The notes below the pieces were generated by a model. The model saw only the letters and a program-made list of their open reading frames with translations. It was not told the DNA's origin and made no database searches. A stretch of 53,904 bases of DNA from Candidatus Accumulibacter regalis (GTDB lineage Bacteria; Pseudomonadota; Gammaproteobacteria; Burkholderiales; Rhodocyclaceae): NCBI GenBank assembly GCA_000585075.1, contig JEMY01000003.1, positions 201,415 to 255,318 of the forward strand. Reading direction: 5' to 3'. Of this stretch, positions 36,601-45,842 are shown piece after piece. Position 1 is the stretch's first letter, and each line of letters opens with the position of its first letter. Both the position numbers and the translations under genes were made by a program.

Positions 36601-39039
36601 CGGCGTTTCGCCGCCGCCCTCCTCGCTGCCGCGCAGAAGCGACGTGGCAAGCGCCATCATTGGCGCGGCATCGGGTGCCTGCGCCTGGCCGGTTTTCAGA
36701 TGCTCGACCCAGGCGACGAAGAGCGCGTAGGCCTGGCCGACGAGGTCGATGATCGCCGGCGTGACCTCGTGTTCCTGGCGCAGCCACAGGTTGAGAACCT
36801 GTTCCACCGACCACGCCGCTTCACCGAAATCCCTCAGTCCGACCATGCGGCCACTGCCCTTGAGGGTATGTACGGAACGACGGATGGCGGTCAGCAATTC
36901 TGCGGCTTGTGGCTGCGTTTTCAGTGACTGGAAGTTTCTGTCGATGCTCGCCAGCACCTCTTGCGCCTCGTCAAGAAAGATCTCCAGGATTTCGGCGTCG
37001 ACTTCCTCGCTGCTGGACTGCGCGAGCTGGATCGTTTCTGCGGAGGGCTGCGGTGTCTCGGCGGTTTGCGGCTTGAGCGCAGCCATCAGTGCGTCGAGTT
37101 GTGCGCTGGCGTCGCCGCCAGCGGCGAGCGCCGACAGCAGAGCCTTGATCTGGGGCTCGACCTGCCGGTCGCCAACCAGATCGCCGTCTTTCTGCAGCGC
37201 GGCGAGATGCCTGGCGACCTGCTGGCGCAACTGCGCCTCGTCCGGCCGATCCTTGAGCGCTTGCAACAGGGCGTGCGCCTCGAGTTTCTGCTCCTCGACT
37301 TCCTTCTCCACTGTCCCCGCGGGCGCCTCGACGAGCGCTTCGCGGCCAACACTGGACTCCATCTTGCGGACGAAGGCATCGAAGTCAGTCGCGCCGTGTT
37401 GCAGTGCGTCGACAAAGAAACCGACCAGCGACAGCTTCTCGGCAAGTTGCTCGAAATCGCTCTCCAGCGGGACATAGTCCGGGGCGGAGAAGGTTTGTAT
37501 CTCGGCGGCGCACTTCTTCAGGACGGCAACCGCCCCTTCGTGGCGCATCATGGTCAGCGCGCCGATGACCTGGCGCATCGGCGTTTCCAGGCCTTCCAGA
37601 TCGGACCCCTTGTCGACGTCCCGGAAGAAGCCGTCAAGCACCTGTTCGACCTGCGTCAGGTTGCTCTGGATCTCCCTGGCGACCTGGCTGACCAGCAATT
37701 TTTCCTGCGCCTGCCGGGACATCGCGTCGAGCGAAGGCAGTTCGGATTCGGCGGCCAGCGACTTCCCGGCCAGGCAGGCATGAATTCGATCGACCATGAC
37801 ATCGACCTGGTGCGTGAAGCTGCTGTCCAGGTACTGGATGTTTCCCTGGGCATTCAGCGCCAGCAGGATGGCCGTGGCAGTTTCCATGGCCAGCACTTCG
37901 TTGTGCATCGTCGGCGCCTTGCGGAGGAACTCGGCGACCTCCGCGATGGCCTGAGCCAGGCGGCGAAAGTCGTCCTGGCCAAGCTCCTCGACCACTGCCG
38001 CCAGCGCCATGCTGCTGCTCGCGAAGGTCGGCAGCGCCTGCGTCGTTCCGGCGCAGAACTTGTTCCAGGATTCCTCGGTGCTGGCGATCGCCTCACGCAG
38101 GCGGCGGCGGACAGACTCCTCGGCGACCGCGGCTTCCGGTGCTGTGCCGGGCAGCAGCGCGGCCAATTGGTAGGCTTTCTGGACGCGCTGGACGGCGCGA
38201 TGCTTGCTGTTGGCGTTGCCGACGAGGTATAGCGCGTCACGCATCAGGCGCTCGGCGACATTGTTAGAGCCTTCGAGGAGTCGCCGAATCTGCAGGTCGA
38301 TGCGCGTGCACAGTTGTCTGGCATCGGCATCCGGCGGCAGCGCTCGTTCACCCAGCGCGGTCAGGAAGGCGGTGGCCACCCACCAGAAAGCGCGCGCCGA
38401 AGGCAATTCCTGGATGGCCTCGATGCGTTTGACGGCGTCGAGCATTTCCGGCACGCCCGTTCCGCTCTGCGGTGCCCGCAACCATGACAAGAGGCCGCGC
38501 TGGAAGTGAGCGCGTTGCTGCCGCAGGCGGCCCTGGATCTCGCCAGCACCGGCTTTCGGCGTGCCGCTTGCGCGCCGTGGCGGGCGTACGCGCAGGTCGG
38601 GGAAGAAGAGATCGGTGGCCAGCGCGCGTTGCAGGCCACGTGCCGCCTGCAGCTCCCGATAGAGGGGCAGGAGGCGCAGTGGCTGGTTCGGCTGGCCGCC
38701 GATCAGGTCATCGAGGTAATGACGAAGGCTGGCCATGGCGCGTTGTGCCAGCTCGACGCGCTCCAAGCTGCACGCGTGCTCCTGCCGCTCGATCGCCTCG
38801 AGCAAGGATTCCAGCGCCTCGGTAAACTGCGTGACTCCGTCGAGACCGACGATGGTCAGAGCGCCCTGCACCTGATGCAGGTGGGTGCGACAGAATCTGA
38901 CCTGGCCGAGATCGGCGCTGTCGACGGCCAGGCTCGCCGCAACTTCCTGCAGCGCCTGGTCGGCGCGCTCCAGGGCGAGGTCGATCTCGCTCTTGACCCA
39001 GGTCAGCGGGCCGATATCGAAGTCCGTCTGGGCATTCAT
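33598..39039 (-). CDS. chpA: Hybrid CheA-type kinase of the type IV pilus chemosensory system (ChpA/PilL)
   Basis: The core histidine kinase of the Pil-Chp pathway, phosphorylating PilG and PilH. The 1,813-residue protein has a long N-terminal helical region with degenerate Hpt repeats, then three clear Hpt histidines: HTLKGSGRMVG near 723, HTLAGIAG near 895 and HTLKGSARMAG near 1092. Next come an Ala/Pro-rich linker, the dimerisation helix DLIDRLVNEAGELSIARSRI, an ATPase domain with EHMLRNAVAHGLE near 1400 and GRGIGMDVLKSAV, a CheW-like domain (about 1530-1670) and a C-terminal receiver with its Asp in LLVDIEMPR near 1738. P. aeruginosa ChpA has more phosphotransfer sites. I prefer the ATG at 39039; a GTG at 39057 is poorly placed relative to GGAG. 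It is last in the operon. Confidence 0.95.
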   Translation of the reverse strand: MNAQTDFDIGPLTWVKSEIDLALERADQALQEVAASLAVDSADLGQVRFCRTHLHQVQGALTIVGLDGVTQFTEALESLLEAIERQEHACSLERVELAQRAMASLRHYLDDLIGGQPNQPLRLLPLYRELQAARGLQRALATDLFFPDLRVRPPRRASGTPKAGAGEIQGRLRQQRAHFQRGLLSWLRAPQSGTGVPEMLDAVKRIEAIQELPSARAFWWVATAFLTALGERALPPDADARQLCTRIDLQIRRLLEGSNNVAERLMRDALYLVGNANSKHRAVQRVQKAYQLAALLPGTAPEAAVAEESVRRRLREAIASTEESWNKFCAGTTQALPTFASSSMALAAVVEELGQDDFRRLAQAIAEVAEFLRKAPTMHNEVLAMETATAILLALNAQGNIQYLDSSFTHQVDVMVDRIHACLAGKSLAAESELPSLDAMSRQAQEKLLVSQVAREIQSNLTQVEQVLDGFFRDVDKGSDLEGLETPMRQVIGALTMMRHEGAVAVLKKCAAEIQTFSAPDYVPLESDFEQLAEKLSLVGFFVDALQHGATDFDAFVRKMESSVGREALVEAPAGTVEKEVEEQKLEAHALLQALKDRPDEAQLRQQVARHLAALQKDGDLVGDRQVEPQIKALLSALAAGGDASAQLDALMAALKPQTAETPQPSAETIQLAQSSSEEVDAEILEIFLDEAQEVLASIDRNFQSLKTQPQAAELLTAIRRSVHTLKGSGRMVGLRDFGEAAWSVEQVLNLWLRQEHEVTPAIIDLVGQAYALFVAWVEHLKTGQAQAPDAAPMMALATSLLRGSEEGGGETPQPEAAAAADDSAAGAPDGGAEAPGEGAGNEPGPRLRLTITSALAEIFNEEAGTHLATLRHEFSVLESDPAAPTTHEMYRAAHTLAGIAGTVGIEPVNRLSMALEHAISRRNHAAHPDSAEALEAIRQAIAGLALMLTDIVGQHEPDAAPVLIDTLDALYLEQTAEKEAELAAEQARGDGDTGDEASKEALTAKTPDLDTPPSPATAGPQSITATQATAAAPSGSALAVPEMHDELDEQLLPLFLEEALDLTQNIATQLRAWRSKPSDSDVLRRLARLFHTLKGSARMAGAMNLGELTHAIETRMAEAQQTENSPLELIDDIDNAFDVIVQIVERLQRGELADAPVEVPDAAAEDIASDAVAGAEIALPSADQSAPAGQPEAQEGESESGGQRALLRVRADLIDRLVNEAGELSIARSRIEGEMRAIKGSLLDLTENVIRLRRQLRDIELQAELQMQSRTAHSDERRPIDFDPLEFDRFTRFQELTRMMAESVNDVATVQQNLLKNLDDANAAILAQSRLNREVQQELMSVRMVPFSSIADRLYRIVRQAGKELGKRANLEISGGQLQLDRMVLDKMLAPLEHMLRNAVAHGLENAQQRRAKGKPEIGELSLKLTQEGNEVIVAFADDGAGLDRQRLRERGLAAGLLTEEQATDDAQVVEMIFAPGISTASGVTRLAGRGIGMDVLKSAVVSLGGRIEVLSTPDQGTTFRLYLPLTLAVTKALLVRSGQREYAIPAAMIEQVLDLKEKGLTRIREANAALWSGNPYPFHYLPHLLGAPQALPEKHPQYWVLLLRSGARRVALQVDEVLGNQEIVVKNIGPQLARVIGVAGATVLGNGQVLLILNPIALVSRPRTATPVSPVPTLRQAANAGGVAATLPTVMIVDDSLTVRKITSRLLAREGYQVMTAKDGMDALEQLVAIIPDVLLVDIEMPRMDGFEFTRNVRADERLRGVPIVMITSRTADKHRQYAFELGVNHYLGKPYQEEELLRLVAAHVREQRGS

Positions 39040-39079
39040 CCGGGAAGGGGTCTCCACTCCAGTCTATAGGCGCGGGCGC

Positions 39080-41245
39080 TCACTTGACTTTGAAACCGGC
39101 GACCGAGCCTTTCAGCTCGGTAGCCAGACCGGCCAGCTCGCCAATTGCCGTCGCCGTCTTTTCCGTGCCGGTCGTCGTTTGTCCGGTGACCAGCAGGATG
39201 TCCTGCATCTTGCGGGTCACCTTGGTCGCCAGTTCCGATTGCTGCCGCGTGGCGCCGGCGATGGTTTCGATCAAGGCCGTGAGCTCCCGCGAAACCTCGC
39301 TGATTTCGGCCAGCGCCTGACCTGCGGCGTCGGATAGTCGGGCCCCTTCGACGACGCCGCGGGTGGACTCCTCCATCGCCGAGACGGTGTCCTGGGTGTC
39401 GGTCTGAATGGTTCTGACGATCGCCCCGATCTGTTTGGTCGCTTCGCCCGAACGTTCGGCGAGGCGCTGCACCTCTTCGGCAACGACGGTGAAGCCGCGC
39501 CCCGCCTCGCCGGCCGAAGCGGCCTGGATGGCTGCGTTGAGCGCCAGGACATTGGTCTGTTCGGTGATGTCCGAGATGAGCTCGACGATTTCGCCGATTT
39601 CCTGCGACGACTCGCCGAGGCGCTTGATACGCTTCGAGGTTTCCTGAATCTGGTCGCGGATCTTGTTCATGCCCTTGATCGAGTCTTCGACGGCCTGGGT
39701 TCCCTTGGCGGCCGCCGCCAGCGACTGGCGGGCGACGGTGGCCGACTGCTTGGCGTCGCTGGAAACGTTGGTCATTGACGTTGACATGTTCAGTACCGAC
39801 TGACCGGCCGATTTAATTTCGGCGGTCTGTTGCTCGGCCGCGGCGAGCAGTTCGACGGAGATTTGCTGCGCCATTCCCGTCGCCACGGTAACCCGGCTGG
39901 CAGCATCGTTGATACGACCGACGAGTACGCGCAGTTCTTCAATGGTGTAGTTGATCGAGTCGGCGATGGCCCCGGTGATGTCCTCGGAGACCGTCGCGGT
40001 TACCGTCAGGTCACCGTCGGCGAGGTCGCCAAGCTCGTTCATCAGGCGCAGGATGGCACCTTGGTTCTGGCGGTTGACCAACTCCGTTTCCCGGCGGCCG
40101 CGCTCGGCAGTCTCGGCCTGTCGTTTGCTCTCCGCCAGATAGGTCCTGGCGAGCAACAACAGCAGGCTGATGGCGAGCACGATCAGGCCGCCAAGGGCGA
40201 AACCGTAGCCGCTACGTTCCATGACGTTGGTTTGGTAGGCCCTGGCCAGCTGGTCGGTGGCGCCAAGCAGCTCTTCGCTGTCACGAAAGATCTGCGAACC
40301 CGCCTGCTTGGCAATGACCAGCCGCTGCAGGTTGCCGAGGATGCCGCCAACAGCGGTTCGATACTCGCTGAAACTGGCATCCAGTTCGCCTAACTTCTGT
40401 TTCGTCTCCGTGTCCGTGGTGGCGGCGATGCGTAGCGTCTCGCTGCCCTTGCTCAAGGCGCTGATGAGATCGCGAAAAGTGTTCGTGTCCTTGCCCAGGA
40501 GGAAGGCGATTTCCGCGTCGATGGCGTCGCCGACGAGCAGCGCATTGGCGTTCTTGGCGATTCGCTGGGTGAGCATCACCAGCTGGTTGGCGGCGGCTAT
40601 ATCGCGGATGCCGGCGCTGCTCTGCAGCTTGAGTGCGGCGATCTGCTCCGAGCGCTCGAGTAGCTGCGGGTTCTTGTCGTTGATCGAGGCGACGTCCTTG
40701 CCCAGCGAGATCAGGTTCTTCTCCATCTCCAGGAGCCGCCCGGCATTCTTGTCGGTCTTCGCCCAGGCCTCGCTCAGGAAGAGCAGCTGCGGGTGCACGC
40801 TTGTCGGCGAAGCGGGCACCAGCGTGGCGCCCAGTTCGCCACCGTTGATCAGGCGGTCGAGGCTGGTCACGAAACTGTCACGCGAATCCCGGAGCTGCTT
40901 GAATGCTGCCGGATCGCCCAGCAAAGCCAGGCTCGATGCCTTGGCCAGTCGCTGCGAGAGCATTCCCATGTCGCCGGCGGCGGCAATGTAGGCGGTGCCG
41001 TAGGTCGACTGCCGGTCGTCACGATAAACCACGACGGCGATGATCAGCATGACCAGCAGCAGTGCGCCACCCAGAATCTGCAGCTGTTTGGCCACCGGGT
41101 AGCGGCCGACCAGGGGCAGCGAAAACGGAGGCTCCTCGTCGCCCATCTCGGCATCGGAATCCATCACCGTGCGAGCCCCCAGGGTCTCGCCTGCCGGGTC
41201 TTTCGTAGCGGACAAAAAACTCGGCAGCTTGGACTTCAACGTCAT
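39080..41245 (-). CDS. pilJ: Type IV pilus methyl-accepting chemotaxis protein PilJ
   Basis: The transmembrane receptor of the Pil-Chp system; in P. aeruginosa it senses pilus engagement through PilA. The 721 residues have one membrane helix near 50-72 ([20 protein letters not shown]), a large periplasmic region with two PilJ-type sensor repeats, a second helix near 348-370, a HAMP segment, and a cytoplasmic signalling domain with [20 protein letters not shown] at the hairpin. There are no obvious methylation glutamine pairs that I can assign, and no cheR or cheB in this cluster. GGAGAG precedes the ATG. It sits between pilI and chpA. Confidence 0.95.
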   Translation of the reverse strand: MTLKSKLPSFLSATKDPAGETLGARTVMDSDAEMGDEEPPFSLPLVGRYPVAKQLQILGGALLLVMLIIAVVVYRDDRQSTYGTAYIAAAGDMGMLSQRLAKASSLALLGDPAAFKQLRDSRDSFVTSLDRLINGGELGATLVPASPTSVHPQLLFLSEAWAKTDKNAGRLLEMEKNLISLGKDVASINDKNPQLLERSEQIAALKLQSSAGIRDIAAANQLVMLTQRIAKNANALLVGDAIDAEIAFLLGKDTNTFRDLISALSKGSETLRIAATTDTETKQKLGELDASFSEYRTAVGGILGNLQRLVIAKQAGSQIFRDSEELLGATDQLARAYQTNVMERSGYGFALGGLIVLAISLLLLLARTYLAESKRQAETAERGRRETELVNRQNQGAILRLMNELGDLADGDLTVTATVSEDITGAIADSINYTIEELRVLVGRINDAASRVTVATGMAQQISVELLAAAEQQTAEIKSAGQSVLNMSTSMTNVSSDAKQSATVARQSLAAAAKGTQAVEDSIKGMNKIRDQIQETSKRIKRLGESSQEIGEIVELISDITEQTNVLALNAAIQAASAGEAGRGFTVVAEEVQRLAERSGEATKQIGAIVRTIQTDTQDTVSAMEESTRGVVEGARLSDAAGQALAEISEVSRELTALIETIAGATRQQSELATKVTRKMQDILLVTGQTTTGTEKTATAIGELAGLATELKGSVAGFKVK

Positions 41246-41315
41246 ATTTCTCTCCGGTTACACGGTCGCTACGGGGTGACTGATGGTCGTCGATGCCCTT
41301 GCTCGACCAAGCGGC

Positions 41316-41825
41316 TCATACGCCAATGTCCATGAACGCCTCGTCAGCCAGCAGCTCCCGGACCTTGAGCTTCTTCCAGCGCCGCCCCTCGTTGTCGCTG
41401 TAGGACTCCTGCGCCCAGGTTGGCGCTGCCGCGTCGGCCGCCTCCGGATGCAAGGCTTCAACATTGCGCAATCCAATCATGCGCGTGACCAGCAAGGCGG
41501 CGTTGCTGCCGTGGCGGGTACCGATCAACAGCAGCCGGGAGCTGGCATTCTGCGGCGTTGCCTCCTTGCCGAGAAAGGCCGCCAGGTCGACCACCGAGTA
41601 CAGGTTGCCGCGAATATTGGCGACGCCGGCGAACCACGGCAGCGTCAACGGCACGCTGGTCAGCGGGGTCAGCGGAACGATTTCGCCGGAGTCGGCCAGG
41701 TCCAGGAGCCAGTAGTCGGGGCCCGCCTGGATGCCGAGCAAGCCTGCCGAACTCTGATTGCCCGTGCCGGCGAGCCGTGCCGCCAGGTAAGACTGAAAAT
41801 CGTGCAGGCTGATCTTTTTGGTCAT
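41316..41825 (-). CDS. pilI: CheW-like adaptor PilI
   Basis: A 169-residue CheW-domain scaffold linking the receptor PilJ to the kinase ChpA. The core includes WLLDLADSGEIVPLTPLTSV, WFAGVANIRGNLYSVVDLAA and LLVTRMIGLRNVEAL, the usual CheW beta-barrel signatures. Length is normal. It follows pilH by 14 bases and precedes pilJ by 70 bases on the same strand. Confidence 0.94.
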   Translation of the reverse strand: MTKKISLHDFQSYLAARLAGTGNQSSAGLLGIQAGPDYWLLDLADSGEIVPLTPLTSVPLTLPWFAGVANIRGNLYSVVDLAAFLGKEATPQNASSRLLLIGTRHGSNAALLVTRMIGLRNVEALHPEAADAAAPTWAQESYSDNEGRRWKKLKVRELLADEAFMDIGV

Positions 41826-41839
41826 GCGCTTGCGGGCAG

Positions 41840-42202
41840 TCAGAGTGCCGCAATCTTGGCCAGCAGCTCAGGGCCGTTGACGGGCTTGACCAGGTAATCC
41901 TGCGCGCCCTGGCGCAGGCCCCATATCTTGTCGGTTTCCTGCCCCTTGGTCGTGCAAACGATGACCGGAATGTTGCGCGTCGCCTCGTCGCGGGTCAGGG
42001 TGCGGGTCGCCTGATAGCCATTGAGGCCGGGCATGACCACGTCCATCAGGATCAGATCCGGCAGTTCGCTCTTCGCCTTGGCGATTCCCTCTTCGCCGCT
42101 GTCCGCCGTAATGACCTCATAGCCACTGCTGGTCAATAAGGCTTTCATGACATGGCGCTCGGTGGGCGAATCGTCAACGACGAGGATTTTCTTGATGGTC
42201 AT
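41840..42202 (-). CDS. pilH: Response regulator PilH
   Basis: A stand-alone receiver of 120 residues. The acidic pocket is D10-D11, the phosphoacceptor is D54 in LILMDVVMPG, and the conserved Lys is K106 in YLVKP. In P. aeruginosa PilH favours PilT-driven retraction or acts as a phosphate sink for the pathway. It lies 14 bases after pilG. Confidence 0.94.
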   Translation of the reverse strand: MTIKKILVVDDSPTERHVMKALLTSSGYEVITADSGEEGIAKAKSELPDLILMDVVMPGLNGYQATRTLTRDEATRNIPVIVCTTKGQETDKIWGLRQGAQDYLVKPVNGPELLAKIAAL

Positions 42203-42216
42203 GGTGTCTGGCTCTC

Positions 42217-42612
42217 TCAGGCTGACCGCGGTGCAAAATTCGCCACCGTTTGCAGGAGGCTGTCTTTGGTGAATGGCTTGGTCAGATACTGGTCCGAGCC
42301 GACCATGCGACCGCGCGCGCGGTCGAACAGGCCGTCCTTGGACGACAGCATGATCACCGGCGTGGCGCGGAAACGCTGGTTCTTCTTGATCAGCGCACAG
42401 GTCTGATAGCCGTCGAGTCGCGGCATTACGATGTCACAGAAAATGACTGCTGGCTGATGATCTGCGATTTTTGCCAAGGCATCGAAACCGTCCTCCGCCA
42501 GCAATACCTGGCAGCCGGCCTGGACAAGAAATATTTCCGCGCTGCGACGTATGGTATTACTGTCGTCAATGACCATGACCTTGACGCCGCGCAGACTTGC
42601 CGCTTCAGCCAA
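42217..42612 (-). CDS. pilG: Response regulator PilG
   Basis: A stand-alone receiver of 131 residues with acidic pocket D16-D17, phosphoacceptor D60 in VIFCDIVMPRLDG and K112 in YLTKP. In P. aeruginosa PilG promotes pilus extension and raises cAMP. It is the first chemosensory gene of the operon, following rubredoxin after 90 bases. The gap to rubA holds no T-tailed terminator, so read-through from the rubA promoter is likely. Confidence 0.94.
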   Translation of the reverse strand: MAEAASLRGVKVMVIDDSNTIRRSAEIFLVQAGCQVLLAEDGFDALAKIADHQPAVIFCDIVMPRLDGYQTCALIKKNQRFRATPVIMLSSKDGLFDRARGRMVGSDQYLTKPFTKDSLLQTVANFAPRSA

Positions 42613-42702
42613 TTGTCTCCTCCCGAGTGCGTCAGGTTTTTATCTTGAGGGCGTCACTTTTCCGACGTCATCTCCTGCTGACATTACTATAACGCATTGT
42701 CT

Positions 42703-42891
42703 TCAAATCTCGACCATTTCGAAGTCTTCCTTGCGCGCACCGCATTCCGGACAGGTCCAGTTGATCGGCACGTCCTGCCAGTGGGTCCCGGGCGCGATGC
42801 CTTCGTCTGGCAGGCCCGCCGCCTCGTCATAAATGAAGCCGCAGGTGAGGCACATCCAGGTCAGGTACTGTTGGTCGTTTGCTGTGTTCAT
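42703..42891 (-). CDS. rubA: Rubredoxin
   Basis: A 62-residue one-iron electron carrier. Two C-x-x-C knuckles bind the iron: MCLTCG (C14, C17) and CPECG (C47, C50), with the usual GIAPGTHWQDVP between them. The ATG at 42891 gives the standard length; codons upstream are not coding. It lies just before pilG, a position conserved in many Betaproteobacteria, though no mechanistic link to pili is known. Its partners may be alkane hydroxylases, reductases or oxidative-stress enzymes. Confidence 0.95.
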   Translation of the reverse strand: MNTANDQQYLTWMCLTCGFIYDEAAGLPDEGIAPGTHWQDVPINWTCPECGARKEDFEMVEI

Positions 42892-42934
42892 GGCTACCGT
42901 CGGTTTTCGGTTAGAATCGGCGAAAATCCGATAG

Positions 42935-42964
42935 ATTCTAGCCAAACCCCTCTCTTGCTGCCAA
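42935..42964 (-). promoter_or_regulatory. Candidate rubA-pilG operon promoter
   Basis: On the minus strand, TTGGCA (42964-42959) and TAGAAT (42940-42935) are 18 bases apart, about 44 bases before the rubA start. TAGAATC (42912-42918) and GATTCTA (42934-42940) form an inverted repeat that overlaps the -10 box and could be an operator. Confidence 0.45.
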
Positions 42965-43010
42965 GACTTTCTTTTGACGGAAAATCTTGGCTGACCGCGG
43001 CCCTGCACCG

Positions 43011-43862
43011 ATGAACTCCTTTTCTGCCCGAATGCCGCCACCGATCGTGTTGAGCTTCGCGGCCAGCGACCCCTCCGGCGGAGCGGGCCTGCAGGCCGAC
43101 CTGATGACTGTCTCGGCGCTCGGCTGCCACGCCCTTTCGGTGACCACGGCGCTGACTGTCCAGGATTCGCTCGGCGTCGCCGGCATTCTCGCCATCGATG
43201 CCGACTGGGTCGAAGATCAGGCGCGCACCCTGCTCCAGGACATGCCGGTAGCGGCGTTCAAGATTGGCCTGCTGGGCAGCGCCGACAACATCCTGATCAT
43301 CGCCGATATCCTCGCCGATTACCCGCTGCTGCCGGTCGTCCTCGACCCGGTCCTGGCCTCCGGGCGCGGCGATGAACTGGCGGATGACGAAATGATCGCC
43401 GCCTTGCGCGAGCTCCTCCTGCCGCTGACCACGATCCTGACGCCGAATACGCTCGAAGCTCGCCGACTCGCCGACCCGGCGCAAGCTGCGCACGGCGATC
43501 AGGCTGTCGATGTCGACGTCTGTGCGCAGCGCCTGCTCTCCCTTGGCTGCGAGTACCTGCTGTTGACCGGAACGCATGACAACACGCCGCGCGTCGTCAA
43601 TCGGCTTTACGGACGCGACGCGGGTCTGTTGCGCAGCGACAGCTGGGATCGCCTGCCCGGCAGCTACCACGGGTCGGGCTGTACGCTGGCCTCGGCGATA
43701 GCTGCCCATCTCGCCCGCGGCCTGCCGGTCAGCGAGGCCGCGCAGGCCGCGCAGGACTACACCTGGCAAGCGCTGGCTGCCGGTTTCCGGGTCGGCATGG
43801 GCCAGTACCTGCCGGATCGCTTCTTCCGGCTGCGCGCCGGTGGCGGTGATCCCCTTGCCTGA
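43011..43862 (+). CDS. thiD: Hydroxymethylpyrimidine (phosphate) kinase
   Basis: Phosphorylates hydroxymethylpyrimidine phosphate for thiamine synthesis. The 283-residue ribokinase-fold protein shows [20 protein letters not shown] near the N-terminus, DPVLASGRG near 118, and the anion-hole motif [20 protein letters not shown] near 217. The ATG at 43011 and another at 43032 are both possible; neither has a good Shine-Dalgarno, and I see no TPP riboswitch in front. It overlaps thiE by 23 bases and is divergent from rubA. Confidence 0.94.
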   Translation: MNSFSARMPPPIVLSFAASDPSGGAGLQADLMTVSALGCHALSVTTALTVQDSLGVAGILAIDADWVEDQARTLLQDMPVAAFKIGLLGSADNILIIADILADYPLLPVVLDPVLASGRGDELADDEMIAALRELLLPLTTILTPNTLEARRLADPAQAAHGDQAVDVDVCAQRLLSLGCEYLLLTGTHDNTPRVVNRLYGRDAGLLRSDSWDRLPGSYHGSGCTLASAIAAHLARGLPVSEAAQAAQDYTWQALAAGFRVGMGQYLPDRFFRLRAGGGDPLA

Positions 43863-44523
43863 CGCCGTGCGCAAGTCGCTGCGTGGCCTCTACGCGATCA
43901 CCCCGGATTGCCTCGCCGCCAACGTCCTTCTTGACCGCGTTCGGGCGGCGCTGCAGGGTGGCGCGGCCTTTGTCCAGTATCGCGACAAGGGTGGCGACAC
44001 GACCCGCCAGGCAGAGACGGCGCGCGCCTTGCTCGCCCTTTGCCGGCAGTTCGGCGCCCGCTTGCTGATCAACGACGATCTGGCACTGGCGCTGGCGGTG
44101 GGCGCCGACGGTGTGCACCTGGGCGCCACCGACGGCAAGCTGGCGACGGCGCGCGAGGCGCTGGGTGGCGCTCGCCTGCTCGGCGCATCCTGCTACGACG
44201 ACTTCGAGCGCGCCCGGGCGGCGGCTGCGCTCGGCGCGGATTACCTTGCCTTTGGCGCCATGCACCCGTCGTCGACCAAGCCGCTGGCGGTGCGTGCCTC
44301 GCCGTCGCTGATGACCCGTTGTCGCGCCGAATTGCAGGTGCCGGCCTGCGCCATTGGTGGTATCACGGTCGAGAACGCCGCGCCTCTGCTCGCCGCCGGC
44401 GCCGACTTGCTGGCCGTGATCAGCGATCTCTTCGAGGCGCCTGACGTGGCGTCGCGCGCCGCCGCCTATTACCAATTATTCGAGGAAAATGCTCGTGATC
44501 TCCCACAATCAACAACTTTTTGA
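43840..44523 (+). CDS. thiE: Thiamine-phosphate synthase
   Basis: Couples the pyrimidine and thiazole halves to thiamine phosphate. The 227-residue TIM barrel includes [44 protein letters not shown] and [14 protein letters not shown], plus CAIGGIT near 172. The start is probably the GTG at 43840 inside thiD; a GTG at 43846 is also possible. It overlaps hemL by 35 bases. Confidence 0.93.
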   Translation: MAVIPLPDAVRKSLRGLYAITPDCLAANVLLDRVRAALQGGAAFVQYRDKGGDTTRQAETARALLALCRQFGARLLINDDLALALAVGADGVHLGATDGKLATAREALGGARLLGASCYDDFERARAAAALGADYLAFGAMHPSSTKPLAVRASPSLMTRCRAELQVPACAIGGITVENAAPLLAAGADLLAVISDLFEAPDVASRAAAYYQLFEENARDLPQSTTF

Positions 44524-45775
44524 GCGTGCCCAGAAGCACATACCGGGTGGCGTCAACTCGCCGGTGCGCGCTTTCAAGTCGGTCGGCGGTACGCCGTGCT
44601 TCTTCGTCGCCGGTTCCGGCGCCCATGTCACCGACGCGGACGGCAAGAGCTACGTCGATTATGTCGGCTCGTGGGGACCCTTGATTCTCGGCCACGCGCA
44701 TCCCGGGGTGCTGGCGGCGGTTCAGGAAGCGACGCGCAAGGGGCTGTCCTTTGGCGCGCCGACCGAAAGCGAGGTCGACATGGCCGAGCTGCTGTGCGAG
44801 TCGCTGCCGTCTCTGGAAATGGTTCGCCTGGTCAGTTCCGGGACCGAGGCGACGATGAGTGCCATCCGCCTGGCGCGCGGCCACACCGGGCGGGACCTGC
44901 TGATCAAGTTCGAAGGTTGTTACCACGGCCATTCGGACAGTCTGCTGGTCAAGGCCGGTTCGGGGATGCTGACCCTCGGCAACCCCAGTTCCGCCGGGGT
45001 ACCCGCTGATCTTGCCCGGCACACCCTGGTTCTCGACTACAACGACACGGCCGGACTGGAAGCCGCCTTTGCCGAGCACGGCGCGCAGATTGCCGCGCTG
45101 ATCGTCGAACCGGTCGCCGGCAACATGAACCTGGTCATGCCGCGGCCCGAATTCCTGCAGGCGATGCGCAAGTTGTGCAGCGAGCACGGCGCGGTGCTGA
45201 TTTTCGACGAGGTGATGACCGGTTTCCGGGTCGGCGCCGGGTGCGCGCAGGGCCTGTACGGGATCACGCCGGACCTGACCACGCTCGGCAAGGTGATCGG
45301 CGGTGGCCTGCCGGTGGGCGCTTTCGGCGGTCGCCGGGAGATCATGGCCCAGGTCGCACCGCTCGGGCCGGTCTACCAGGCGGGCACGCTGTCCGGTAAT
45401 CCGGTCGCCGTGGCCGCTGGTCTGGCGACGCTGAAGTGTGTCCGTGCGGCCGGTTTCTACGAGCAGCTCACGCAACGTACCCGACAGCTGACCGACGGCT
45501 TGCGCGCGGCGGCGGCAAGGAACGGCGTGCCGTTTTCGGCGCAGGCCGTCGGCGGCATGTTCGGCCTCTACTTTCGTCCCGAGTGTCCGCAAAGCTACGC
45601 CGAGGTGATGAGCTGCGATCAGCAGGCCTTCAACCGCTTCTTTCACGGCATGCTCGACGCCGGCCACTATTTTGCTCCGGCGGCCTTCGAAGCGGGCTTC
45701 GTTTCGGCGGCGCACGCCGAGGCCGACATTGCGGCGACGGTCGCTGCTGCCGAAGCGGTTTTCAAGGCCTGGTAG
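44489..45775 (+). CDS. hemL: Glutamate-1-semialdehyde 2,1-aminomutase
   Basis: A PLP enzyme that moves the amino group of glutamate-1-semialdehyde to give 5-aminolevulinate, the C5 route to haem. The 428 residues begin with [19 protein letters not shown] and contain the PLP Lys in [18 protein letters not shown] near 268, [17 protein letters not shown] and [15 protein letters not shown]. The ATG at 44489 overlaps thiE by 35 bases; a GTG two codons later is an alternative. thiD-thiE-hemL adjacency is common in Betaproteobacteria. With hemJ elsewhere in the window it serves haem supply. Confidence 0.96.
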   Translation: MLVISHNQQLFERAQKHIPGGVNSPVRAFKSVGGTPCFFVAGSGAHVTDADGKSYVDYVGSWGPLILGHAHPGVLAAVQEATRKGLSFGAPTESEVDMAELLCESLPSLEMVRLVSSGTEATMSAIRLARGHTGRDLLIKFEGCYHGHSDSLLVKAGSGMLTLGNPSSAGVPADLARHTLVLDYNDTAGLEAAFAEHGAQIAALIVEPVAGNMNLVMPRPEFLQAMRKLCSEHGAVLIFDEVMTGFRVGAGCAQGLYGITPDLTTLGKVIGGGLPVGAFGGRREIMAQVAPLGPVYQAGTLSGNPVAVAAGLATLKCVRAAGFYEQLTQRTRQLTDGLRAAAARNGVPFSAQAVGGMFGLYFRPECPQSYAEVMSCDQQAFNRFFHGMLDAGHYFAPAAFEAGFVSAAHAEADIAATVAAAEAVFKAW

Positions 45776-45842
45776 CTGGCCGGGGAGAGGCGGGCAGGGC
45801 GCGCGCGACGACGCAGCGCCCGCTGGCGCAGGACGGCCCTGG

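Noticed and set aside
39040-39057. Alternative GTG start of chpA at 39057
   Set aside because: The GGAG sequence overlaps or abuts this GTG, whereas it is well spaced for the ATG at 39039.
42892-43010. TPP riboswitch in front of thiD
   Set aside because: The conserved CTGAGA and the second-domain strings of the TPP aptamer are absent; only a short inverted repeat is present.
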